Shown here piece by piece: positions 56,644 through 64,000 of a stretch of 64,000 nt of DNA; the stretch's first letter is position 1; each line of letters opens with the position of its first letter. This DNA comes from Collinsella tanakaei YIT 12063 (GTDB lineage: Bacteria; Actinomycetota; Coriobacteriia; Coriobacteriales; Coriobacteriaceae), in contig NZ_JH126467.1 of the NCBI RefSeq assembly GCF_000225705.1, forward strand, positions 445,435-509,434, read 5' to 3'. Below the pieces are notes generated by a model. The model saw nothing but the letters and a program-made list of their open reading frames with translations. It had not been told where the DNA came from and searched no databases. Position numbers and translations under genes: made by a program.

Positions 56644-57540
56644 CTAGTAGCGACCGGGTTGGTAGTGATATGCGTTATCAACATGGGGACACAGCTGCCA
56701 AAACGCCACGGCGGAGGCAGCCGCCACGTTGAGCGAGTCCACGCCGTGCGCCATGGGAATGCGGACCGCGCGGTCGCAGCCAGCGATGGTCTTGGCTCCC
56801 AGACCCTGTCCCTCGGTCCCCATAAAGATTGCAAGGCGGGGCTCGTGCTGCAGCACGGGGTCGTCAAGCGGAACGGAATCGTCCGTCAACGCCATAGCAG
56901 CGCAAGAGAAACCGGCGCCATGCAAGGCATCCAATCCATCATGGGGCCACGCGCGCGCCTCTGAACCGATCCTGGTCCAGGGAACCTGAAAGACCGTGCC
57001 CATGCTCACGCGCACCGCACGGCGGTACAGCGGATCGCAGCAGGTGGGGCTCACCAGGATGCCGTCGACGTTGAGGGCGGCAGCGCTGCGGAAGATGGCA
57101 CCCACGTTAGTGTGGTCCACAATGCCCTCTAGCACGCACACGCGCACGGGCCGCTCGCCCGCGTGCTCGCAGATGCCGCGTAAAAACGCGTCGGCAGGCT
57201 CCAAGCGGGGTCGACGCATAGCGGCAAGGGCGCCCCGAGTGACCGTGAAGCCGGTGAGCCGCTCCATCAGCTCCATGGGAGCCACAAACACGGGAACGCT
57301 CTCTTTTGTATCGAGCGTCTCAAGCAGCGGAAGCAAGGAGTCCAGCCAGCGCTCCCCCATCAAGAAGCTGATGGGTTCCATGCCGCCAGCGAGCGCTCGC
57401 TCGATAACCTTGGCGCTCTCTGCGATGAAGATGCCCTTTTGGAGTTCCAGCACGCTACGGAGCTCGCGTTCGGTCAGACGCGTATAGGCATCGAGCCTGC
57501 TATCGTCCAGGGAATCGATATGGATGATCTCGGGAGCCAT
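56644..57540 (-). CDS. SpoU/TrmH-family RNA 2'-O-methyltransferase
   Basis: 298 residues: an N-terminal L30e-like RNA-binding part (1-125) and a knotted SPOUT domain with DHTNVGAIFRSAAAL (motif 1), IFMGTEGQGLGA (motif 2) and IPMAHGVDSLNVAAASAV (motif 3). It methylates a ribose in rRNA or tRNA; the target is not evident. Start overlaps the flavodoxin stop by one base. Confidence 0.92.
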   Translation of the reverse strand: MAPEIIHIDSLDDSRLDAYTRLTERELRSVLELQKGIFIAESAKVIERALAGGMEPISFLMGERWLDSLLPLLETLDTKESVPVFVAPMELMERLTGFTVTRGALAAMRRPRLEPADAFLRGICEHAGERPVRVCVLEGIVDHTNVGAIFRSAAALNVDGILVSPTCCDPLYRRAVRVSMGTVFQVPWTRIGSEARAWPHDGLDALHGAGFSCAAMALTDDSVPLDDPVLQHEPRLAIFMGTEGQGLGAKTIAGCDRAVRIPMAHGVDSLNVAAASAVAFWQLCPHVDNAYHYQPGRY

Positions 57541-58199
57541 TACTCAGAATCCGCCTTGGAGTCGGCGTCGTCCACGGACGAGGATTCCCGGCGAGATGCC
57601 TGCGCAGCGGGCTTTTTAGACTTACCGGTGATCTTTTTGGCAGAGCGCTTGATATTGGACATAAGGCCGCCTGCCGGGTGCGCCTCCTGATAAGCGCGGC
57701 GCTTCTTGTACTGCTCGTATTGCTCGTCCAAAATATCGCCGTAGTCATCGAGAAGCTTCTTGTAGAACTCTAGGCACGCCTGGATATCGTCCTGGTTGGG
57801 GCGGCCCTTATTCATGCCGCCCATAAACTTGTACGGGCCCCACGTATCGAAGCCGGCGCAACCCCAGCAGGCCAGGAAGACGGCGCGCTTCATGCGGCAG
57901 ATGCCATCGATATCCTTGCCGTACCACTTGCTGGAACCGCCGTAGGTAATGAGGCCGAAGATCTTCTGCCCCTCGTTGATGATGTGCTCCATGACGCGCG
58001 CCAGGTCATCGTCGATCTTGCCGTAGTAGATGCCCGTAGCTATGCCCACCAGTGGGTACTCGTCCAAATCCGGATACTCGTTCTTGCCAAGCGCGGCGAC
58101 ATCGATGGCGTCGACGTTGTCGAAGTTTGCCACAACGGCATCGACAAGTTTCTTGGTGTTGCCATGGTGCTTGGAACGGTACAGGATGACGGTCTTCAT
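57540..58199 (-). CDS. Flavodoxin-family protein with basic tail
   Basis: 219 residues. The FMN phosphate loop is YRSKHHGNTKK; VGIATGIYYGKIDDD and LITYGGSSKWYG form the other flavin loops. A C-terminal extension of about 65 residues is Lys/Ser-rich and probably disordered. It may carry electrons or reduce a quinone. The hairpin at 58221-58239 (CCGGGCC/GGCCCGG) lies between it and folA. Confidence 0.85.
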   Translation of the reverse strand: MKTVILYRSKHHGNTKKLVDAVVANFDNVDAIDVAALGKNEYPDLDEYPLVGIATGIYYGKIDDDLARVMEHIINEGQKIFGLITYGGSSKWYGKDIDGICRMKRAVFLACWGCAGFDTWGPYKFMGGMNKGRPNQDDIQACLEFYKKLLDDYGDILDEQYEQYKKRRAYQEAHPAGGLMSNIKRSAKKITGKSKKPAAQASRRESSSVDDADSKADSE

Positions 58200-58285
58200 G
58201 GAGCGGGCCCTTCAACGAAGCCGGGCCGCTCGGGCCCGGACACAATGCGACGTATAGATTGTATGATACCCCAGCGGGCGAAGAT

Positions 58286-58807
58286 TTACCCCTGCTGGCG
58301 GCGCTGATAGGTAGCAAAAGAGAAGCTCACGCCCTCATCGCCTTCGCCGCGACCCAAGATAATGGGTTCGGTCTCATCTACAAGCTCCCAGGCCTCATCT
58401 TGGTCAAGATTGGGAAAATAAGCGTCAGCCGCGCGTAGGCAATGGTTTTTGGTGACCACTGCGCGCTCGCAATACGGCAGGAGCTGTTGGTAGACCTGGC
58501 CCCCGCCGATAACCCATGCTTCGTCCTGGTCGCATACGAGGTCGAGCGCCGCATCGACGCTATGCACCACCTCGACTCCCTCTCTATGAAAAAAGGGGTC
58601 GCGCGTGAGGACGATGTTTAGGCGGTTCTTTAAGGGACGTCCCCCGGGAAAGCTCTCAAGCGTCTTGCGGCCCATGATGACGGGGTGTCCCGTTGTTGTG
58701 CTCACAAAATGGCGCATATCCTGCTTATTCGCGACTACCATGCCGCCATCGCGGCCGATGCCCCAATCATCGCAGACGGCGACGATTGCTGAAAGTTTGC
58801 AACTCAA
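58286..58807 (-). CDS. folA: Dihydrofolate reductase
   Basis: TTG 58807 with AGGGAGGA upstream is the likely start (no ATG fits); 173 residues. LSAIVAVCDDWGIGRDGGM, TTGHPVIMGRKTLESFPGGR, NIVLTRD and AWVIGGGQVYQQLLP match DHFR. It regenerates tetrahydrofolate consumed by ThyA, encoded 13 bases upstream. Confidence 0.93.
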   Translation of the reverse strand: MSCKLSAIVAVCDDWGIGRDGGMVVANKQDMRHFVSTTTGHPVIMGRKTLESFPGGRPLKNRLNIVLTRDPFFHREGVEVVHSVDAALDLVCDQDEAWVIGGGQVYQQLLPYCERAVVTKNHCLRAADAYFPNLDQDEAWELVDETEPIILGRGEGDEGVSFSFATYQRRQQG

Positions 58808-58820
58808 AGCGAAATCCTCC

Positions 58821-59669
58821 CTAAACGGCGATGGGGATGTTTTTGACCTGGGGGCCATGGTTGTAATCCTCGACGATCAGGTCATCGATGGTGAAATCGT
58901 AGAAGTTCTGGACGTTGGGATTGAGCGACACGCGAGGGGCCGGATACTGCGGCCGCTCGATAAGCTCGCGGACGATGTCGACATGACGATCGTAGATATG
59001 AGCATCGACGATAACGTGGAGCAACTCGCCGGCAACCATATCGACATGGCGGGCGACCATCATGAGCAAGATGGCGTACTGGCACACGTTCCAGTTATTA
59101 GCCGCGAGAATATCCTGGCTGCGCTGCATGAGAACCATGTTGAGGACGGGCTTCTCATCCCCTTCGCCCTGCGTGACGTTGTAGGTAACGCTATAGGCGC
59201 ACGGATACAGGTTCATCTCATGCAGGTCCGCAAACGTGTACATATTGGTCATGATGCGACGGGAGAACGGCGTGTGCTCGAGATCGTACAGGACACGGTC
59301 CATCTGATCGAACTCACCCTCGCGATAGCTCGACTTCTGGGCGATCTGGTAGCCGTAGGCCTTGCCAATTGAGCCAGACTCATCGGCCCACTGGTCCCAG
59401 ATATGGCTGTTGAGATCGTTGATGTTGTTGGACTTCTTTTGGTAGATCCACAAGATCTCGTCCATAGCGCTCTTGAGAGCGGTGCGACGAAGCGTCAACG
59501 CGGGAAATTCCTCACGCAGGTCATAGCGGTTGGTGACGCCGAAGTTCTTGATGGTGTAGGCCGGGAACCCGTCCTCCCAGCGGGGTCGAACCTTTTCGCC
59601 CTCCGTGGTGGTGCCATGATCCAGAATATCCTTGCACATAGAGACAAAGAGCTGATCAGCCTTGCTCAT
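58821..59669 (-). CDS. thyA: Thymidylate synthase
   Basis: ATG 59669 with GGAAAGGAG; 282 residues. The catalytic cysteine is in EMNLYPCAYSVTYNV, followed by MVLMQRSQDILAANNWNVCQ and HVIVDAHIYDRHVD. The histidine and glutamine that normally follow the cysteine (PCHxxxQ) are replaced, as in some phage and Bacillus-type enzymes. It converts dUMP to dTMP. Operon with folA. Confidence 0.93.
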   Translation of the reverse strand: MSKADQLFVSMCKDILDHGTTTEGEKVRPRWEDGFPAYTIKNFGVTNRYDLREEFPALTLRRTALKSAMDEILWIYQKKSNNINDLNSHIWDQWADESGSIGKAYGYQIAQKSSYREGEFDQMDRVLYDLEHTPFSRRIMTNMYTFADLHEMNLYPCAYSVTYNVTQGEGDEKPVLNMVLMQRSQDILAANNWNVCQYAILLMMVARHVDMVAGELLHVIVDAHIYDRHVDIVRELIERPQYPAPRVSLNPNVQNFYDFTIDDLIVEDYNHGPQVKNIPIAV

Positions 59670-59801
59670 GGGAGACTCCTTTCCTGATCGTCGGGACGCA
59701 TTATGCCAAATAGGGATGGTCAAGGCGTTAACCGACGTGTATGGCTTTACCCCCGTAGGGGGAACCTCAATCGGCGCAAAGAGGCGCCGCACGCACATTC
59801 T

Positions 59802-59843
59802 AAACAAAACGGGCGGTCAACGGCCGAGACCGCGAACCGCCCG
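59802..59843 (-). terminator. Terminator of ffh
   Basis: CGGGCGGT and ACCGCCCG (59843-59836/59817-59810, minus strand) followed by TTTTGTTT, 24 bases after the ffh stop. Confidence 0.8.
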
Positions 59844-59867
59844 CGAAAATGCACCTTGCAGCTATCG

Positions 59868-61352
59868 CTAGCGCTTGTTGCGCATCTGCTGCTCCATGGC
59901 GCGCAGCATATCCATATCGCTGCCACCGCGACCCATGGCGCCAAACGGGTTGCCGCCGCCCATGCCGGGCATGCCGCCCATGCCGGGAATACCAGGCATG
60001 CGCATCTTCTTGCCCTTCTTACCCTTCTTGCCCTTTTTGCCAGAACCGGCCTGAGCCTGCTGCGTCATGGAGCGCATCTTGCCCATCATCTTGTTCATCT
60101 CGCCCCACTGCTTCATGAGGTTGTTGACGTCTGCCGGCGTGGTGCCGGAGCCGCGGGCGATGCGCGCACGGCGCTGGCCGTTGATGATGCTGGGCTTCTC
60201 GCGCTCCTCCTTGGTCATGGACATGATCATGGCCTCGTTGCGCTCGAAGATGCTCTCGTCCAGGTTGCCGCCCATCTGGTTCAAGGCCTTTTGTCCACCG
60301 GGGAGCATGCCCAGAATGCCCTTCATGCCGCCCATCTTCTTGACGGCGCGCATCTGGTCGAGCATGTCGTTCATGGTAAAGCCCTCGCGAAGCATGCGCT
60401 CCGCAGCCTCGAGCTGCTCGACATCGGCCATCTCCTGGGCCTTCTCGATGATGCCGATGACGTCGCCCATCCCCAAGATGCGTTTGGCCATGCGCTCGGG
60501 GTTGAAGACCTCGAGCGAGTCGGGCTTCTCGCCCATGGAAACGAACTTGATGGGCTTGCCGGTGACCTCGCGGACGGAAAGCGCGCCGCCGCCGCGTGCG
60601 TCGCCGTCGAGCTTGGAGATGATGACGCCGTCGAAGTCGGTGCGCTCGGCGAAGGTGGAGACCACGTTGACGATATCCTGGCCGGTCATGGCGTCGACCA
60701 CCATGAGAACCTGGTCGGGCTTGACGGCCTTCTTGATGTCGACGGCCTCCTGCATCATCTGCTCGTCGATCTGAAGGCGGCCGGCGGTGTCGACGATGAC
60801 CACGTCGCGCATGTGGTCGACGGCCTCGCGGATGGAGGCGCGAGCGATCTCGACGGGGTTTTGGCCGTCGCCGCGGAAGACCGGCACGCCGATCTCCCCA
60901 CCGAGCGTAGCCAGCTGGTCCGCAGCCGCGGGACGGTAGACGTCGCAGGCGGCCAGAAGCGGGCTTTTACCCTGCTTCTTGAGCAAGTAGGCGAGCTTCA
61001 CCGCAGCGGTGGTCTTACCGGAGCCCTGCAGGCCCACCAGCATAATGACGTTGGGAATGCGGTTGGAGAGGACGAGCTTGCTCTCCGTCGAGCCCAAAAG
61101 CTCGATGAGCTCGTCCAAAACGATCTTGACCACGTTTTGCGCGGGCGAGAGGGACTCCATGACCTCGGCGGTCATGCAGCGCTCCTTGGTGCGGGCAACA
61201 AAGTCCTTGACCACCTTGAAGTTGACGTCCGCCTCCAGAAGCGCCATGCGGATGTCGCGCATCGCGCTGGTGATATCCGCCTCGGTGAGCTTGCCCTTGC
61301 CGCGCAGGCGGTCAAAGGTATCTGTCAGGCGATCGGACAGGCTATTGAACAT
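59868..61352 (-). CDS. ffh: Signal recognition particle protein Ffh
   Basis: ATG 61352 (MFNSLSDRLTDTFDRLRG) with GGGGGAGGA; 494 residues. N domain (1-90), G domain with GLQGSGKTTAAVKLA, DTAGRLQID, SKLDGDARGG and a Met-rich M domain (from about 300) that binds signal sequences and SRP RNA. The C-terminal 55 residues are low-complexity Gly/Met/Lys repeats. The SRP RNA gene is not seen here. Confidence 0.96.
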   Translation of the reverse strand: MFNSLSDRLTDTFDRLRGKGKLTEADITSAMRDIRMALLEADVNFKVVKDFVARTKERCMTAEVMESLSPAQNVVKIVLDELIELLGSTESKLVLSNRIPNVIMLVGLQGSGKTTAAVKLAYLLKKQGKSPLLAACDVYRPAAADQLATLGGEIGVPVFRGDGQNPVEIARASIREAVDHMRDVVIVDTAGRLQIDEQMMQEAVDIKKAVKPDQVLMVVDAMTGQDIVNVVSTFAERTDFDGVIISKLDGDARGGGALSVREVTGKPIKFVSMGEKPDSLEVFNPERMAKRILGMGDVIGIIEKAQEMADVEQLEAAERMLREGFTMNDMLDQMRAVKKMGGMKGILGMLPGGQKALNQMGGNLDESIFERNEAMIMSMTKEEREKPSIINGQRRARIARGSGTTPADVNNLMKQWGEMNKMMGKMRSMTQQAQAGSGKKGKKGKKGKKMRMPGIPGMGGMPGMGGGNPFGAMGRGGSDMDMLRAMEQQMRNKR

Positions 61353-61411
61353 GGGTCCTCCCCCACTCAAACAATCTTTTCACTGGTAGGTGATTATACG
61401 GCAAAACGGGG

Positions 61412-62326
61412 CTACTCCTCGCCCACCAGGGCGCGCGCGAACTCGTGCGCATCGAACTCCTGGAGGTCGTCCACGCTCTCGCCCACGCCGATACGGTAGA
61501 TGGGAAGCTTCAAGCGCGAGGCGACCGCGAGCGCGATGCCGCCCTTGGCAGTACCGTCGAGCTTGGTCATGATGATGCCGTCGAGCCCCAGCGCGTCGTT
61601 GAACTCAAGCGCCTGGTTGAGGCCGTTTTGACCGGTGGCGGAATCGATGACCAGCACCACGTGGACCGCCATGGGCCCGCGCTTCATCTGCTCGGCGCGC
61701 TTGCGGGTGACCTTGACCACCTTGGCGAGCTCGCGCATGAGCTCGGGCGAGGTATGGAGGCGACCGGCGGTATCGATGAGGACCAGATCGCTTCCCAAGC
61801 GGTCGGCCTCGTCCAACACGTCGTAGCACACGCTGGCAGGATCGCTTCCACGCTCACGCTTGACCACGGGCACGCCGGCGCGCTGGCCCCAAACATCGAG
61901 CTGCTCGATGGCGGCGGCGCGGAACGTATCGGCGCTACCGATCACAACCTTCTTTCCACGGTGCGCCATGTCGCTGGCGATCTTTCCCACCGTGGTGGTC
62001 TTGCCAGCCCCGTTGATGCCTACAAACAGCACGCAGCTGGGGGTATCGCGGAAGATGTCGCCATCGGGCTGAACGAACACCTGGGATAGACGGTCCGCCA
62101 GCGCGCCGCGCAGCTGACGGGCGGTCTTGAGATTGCGTCGCGCCGCCTCGTCGCGCAGGTCGTCGGTGACCTGCATGGAGATCTCGGCTCCCATATCGCC
62201 CATGACGAGGGTGTCCTCGAGGTTCTCCCAGAAGTCCTCATCTACCTCGCCGCCAAAGTAGAAAACCTCGTTTAGAGCCTCGCGGCTGCGCTCGAGGCCG
62301 CGGGAAAGCGCTTCAAAGAATCCCAT
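61412..62326 (-). CDS. ftsY: Signal recognition particle receptor FtsY
   Basis: 304 residues. N domain (1-95) without a long acidic A region, then the G domain: VLFVGINGAGKTTTVGKIA, SADTFRAAAIEQLDVWGQ, DTAGRLHTSPELM, TKLDGTAKGG and YRIGVGESVDDLQEF. It docks ribosome-SRP complexes at the membrane. Start overlaps the smc stop by one base. Confidence 0.96.
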   Translation of the reverse strand: MGFFEALSRGLERSREALNEVFYFGGEVDEDFWENLEDTLVMGDMGAEISMQVTDDLRDEAARRNLKTARQLRGALADRLSQVFVQPDGDIFRDTPSCVLFVGINGAGKTTTVGKIASDMAHRGKKVVIGSADTFRAAAIEQLDVWGQRAGVPVVKRERGSDPASVCYDVLDEADRLGSDLVLIDTAGRLHTSPELMRELAKVVKVTRKRAEQMKRGPMAVHVVLVIDSATGQNGLNQALEFNDALGLDGIIMTKLDGTAKGGIALAVASRLKLPIYRIGVGESVDDLQEFDAHEFARALVGEE

Positions 62327-64000
62327 TATGCATTCACGACCTTTCCGGTTTCACGATCTAGCTTCTGGCTGACGACGCGGCTCACGCCGTCCGCCTGCAT
62401 GGACACGCCGTAGAGCACGTCCGCCTCCTCCATGGTACGCCGCTGATGCGAAACCACCAAGAGCTGCGTGGACTCGCGCAGCACGTTGATGGCGCCGATC
62501 AGCTTCGAGAGATTCGAGTCGTCAAGCGCCGCCTCGACCTCGTCCAACACGTAGAACGGCACGGTACGGGTACGGTAGACGGCGAACAGCAGCGCTAGAG
62601 CCGTCAAGCTCTTCTCGCCGCCGCTCATGAGCATCATCTTGGTGATACGCTTGCCGCGCGGCTGCGCGACCACCTCGATGCCCGTGTCGGCCGGATGCTC
62701 GGGGTCGGTCATCTCCAGATGCGCCTGACCTCCGGGAAACAGCATGCTGAAGACCTCGCGGAAGTTTTGGTCCACCTTCTCGAAGGTGATGAGGAACTGC
62801 CTGCGCATCTTGCGGTCGATGGCCGAGGTGATCTTGGTGAGGGCCTTGCGCGCGCTCTCGAGGTCCGCCAGCTGCGACTCCACGTAGTCCGCGCGCGTCT
62901 TGAGGCGCTCGTACTCCTGGTAGGCCACCTGGTTGACGGGACCCAAGTTGTTGATCTGGCGGGCAAGGCTCTCGAGCTCCCGCTCCGCTGCAGCGCGATC
63001 GGTGGGCGCGGGCAGCTGCAGCGCCTCCTCGAGCACCATCTCCCCGTCTGCCGTGATAGCCTGGATGGCGTTTTCAACCTGCACCTCGAGCTTGCCGCGG
63101 GCGACGCGGGAATCGTTTACCGCGGCGGTGGAGCGCTCCACCTCTTGCTTGGCGCGGGCGACCTCGCTCTTGGCGTCCTCGATGGTCTTCTTGAGCGAGG
63201 CGGAGTCCGCCTCCTCGATAGAAGCCTGGTCGCGCAGGCGGGCGGCCCAGTCCATGGCGCGCTCGGAAAGGGCTTGATAGCGATTGTGCAACGGGTCGAC
63301 GCGAAGGCGCAGCACCTCGAGCGAACGCGATGCCTGCTCGGTGGCGCGGATGCGACGGTCGATGCCCTCGAGCCGATGCTTGAGCTCGGGTTGGCGGGCG
63401 TTGAGGCTGCGCAGCCGCTCCTTGGACTGGGCAAGGCGCACCTTGGCATCGGCGAGCTTGCCTGCCGCCTCGGCGTCGTTGGCTCGCACGCGGTCGAGCT
63501 CGTCGGCGGCATCGGCGACCCTGGAAGCGAGATCGGCCAAAAGCTCTTGCGCCTCCGCCCGCTCATCGAGCAGCTCGTCGACGCGTGGCTGGGCGGCGCG
63601 AACCGCTTCTGCTGCTTCCTCGCGGCGACGCTTGAGTTGCTTCTGTTCGGCGAGGATACGCACCAGCGACTGCTCCAAACGGCCGATCTCCGACAGCACG
63701 CTGGAGCGCTCGCCGTCCAGACGAGCGATCTTTCCAGATGCCTCGCCCTGCACCGAACGAACCTTCTCCACGGCCGCCGCGGCATCCTCGACCTGATGCG
63801 TCAGATGATCGAACGCGGAGGCAAGGTCGGGCTCCAAGCCCTCGAGCTCGCGAATGCGGCGTTTGCGCTCGAGGGTGCCGGTGTTTTGCGACGCCATCTC
63901 GCCAACGCGAACGACGCCGCCATTTGTCACCCTCGCGCCGTCGGGTGTGACATAGAGAACTCCGGGCACCGCGGGGGCAGTCAGGGCCTGAGCCAAGGAT
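62326..64000 (-). CDS. smc: Chromosome partition protein SMC, C-terminal part
   Basis: Truncated by the window edge: about 558 residues of the C-terminal half are present. It starts in the hinge (VLYVTPDGARVTNGGVVRVG), runs through a long coiled coil, and ends with the ATPase C-motif LMSGGEKSLTALALLFA, Walker B FYVLDEVEAALDDSN and QLLVVSHQRRTM. SMC with ScpA/B condenses chromosomes. The N-terminal Walker A half lies beyond 64000. Confidence 0.95.
   Translation of the reverse strand, partial: SLAQALTAPAVPGVLYVTPDGARVTNGGVVRVGEMASQNTGTLERKRRIRELEGLEPDLASAFDHLTHQVEDAAAAVEKVRSVQGEASGKIARLDGERSSVLSEIGRLEQSLVRILAEQKQLKRRREEAAEAVRAAQPRVDELLDERAEAQELLADLASRVADAADELDRVRANDAEAAGKLADAKVRLAQSKERLRSLNARQPELKHRLEGIDRRIRATEQASRSLEVLRLRVDPLHNRYQALSERAMDWAARLRDQASIEEADSASLKKTIEDAKSEVARAKQEVERSTAAVNDSRVARGKLEVQVENAIQAITADGEMVLEEALQLPAPTDRAAAERELESLARQINNLGPVNQVAYQEYERLKTRADYVESQLADLESARKALTKITSAIDRKMRRQFLITFEKVDQNFREVFSMLFPGGQAHLEMTDPEHPADTGIEVVAQPRGKRITKMMLMSGGEKSLTALALLFAVYRTRTVPFYVLDEVEAALDDSNLSKLIGAINVLRESTQLLVVSHQRRTMEEADVLYGVSMQADGVSRVVSQKLDRETGKVVNA

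Noticed and set aside
59703-61499. 598-codon open frame on the plus strand
   Set aside because: Antisense shadow of ffh, His/Leu/Asp repeats from reversed codons.

Overview
The window reads as a chromosome segment of an anaerobic actinobacterium of class Coriobacteriia, most like Collinsella or a relative. This is inferred from the high-GC codon use, Shine-Dalgarno-led genes, and the actinobacterial gene order alaS-ruvX-mltG-(yqeG)-aroK-aroB-like-pepP-efp-(asp23)-nusB, mixed with Firmicutes-like traits such as a LicT/RAT sugar operon, a terminator-type ileS T-box, MATE and Asp23. No 16S or tRNA gene is present to confirm it.

Region 1 (1-~4950) is the right end of an integrated prophage or integrative element; its other end lies outside the window. 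Two divergent promoters share an array of TGCACC boxes. One side drives two tiny membrane proteins and a Cro-like HTH protein. The other drives an HTH repressor, a membrane protein that may belong to a superinfection-exclusion family, and two small proteins with a shared N-terminal motif. A separate unit follows: a strong promoter, a short structured RNA ending in a terminator, and a NYN-domain nuclease. A YjcQ-like gene and a tyrosine integrase close the element. This is the best place in the window to look for an undescribed system.

Region 2 (5.0-9.8 kb) is a beta-glucoside operon on the minus strand: LicT antiterminator with an upstream RAT element, PTS IIBC, 6-phospho-beta-glucosidase, and a separate EIIA. 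Region 3 (9.9-13.0 kb) holds a membrane Ser/Thr kinase, an HTH protein, an unknown gene and a DUF4190-type membrane protein.

Region 4 (13.3-21.7 kb, plus strand) is an operon for the whole shikimate pathway plus prephenate steps: DAHP synthase, tyrA, aroB, aroA, aroC, pheA, an aroE-aroK fusion and aroQ.

Region 5 (21.8-41.9 kb, minus strand) is housekeeping: recN, nadK, tlyA, xseB, nusB, asp23-like, efp, pepP-like, a degenerate aroB-like gene beside a second aroK, yqeG, mltG, ruvX, alaS, then AI-2E transporter, a SigB-type sigma factor with a degenerate anti-sigma-like partner, DUF948, rarA, dgt-like and a prepilin-peptidase-like gene. A 590-bp non-coding stretch before alaS carries a mosaic of direct and inverted repeats.

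Region 6 (42.0-64.0 kb) holds a processive glycosyltransferase, rluD, lspA, ileS with its T-box, DUF523, an iron-type alcohol/glycerol dehydrogenase, a NYN-LOTUS protein, ftsH, cobO, a MATE pump, a glyoxalase-fold protein, a SpoU methylase, flavodoxin, folA, thyA, and the SRP genes ffh and ftsY followed by the 3' part of smc.
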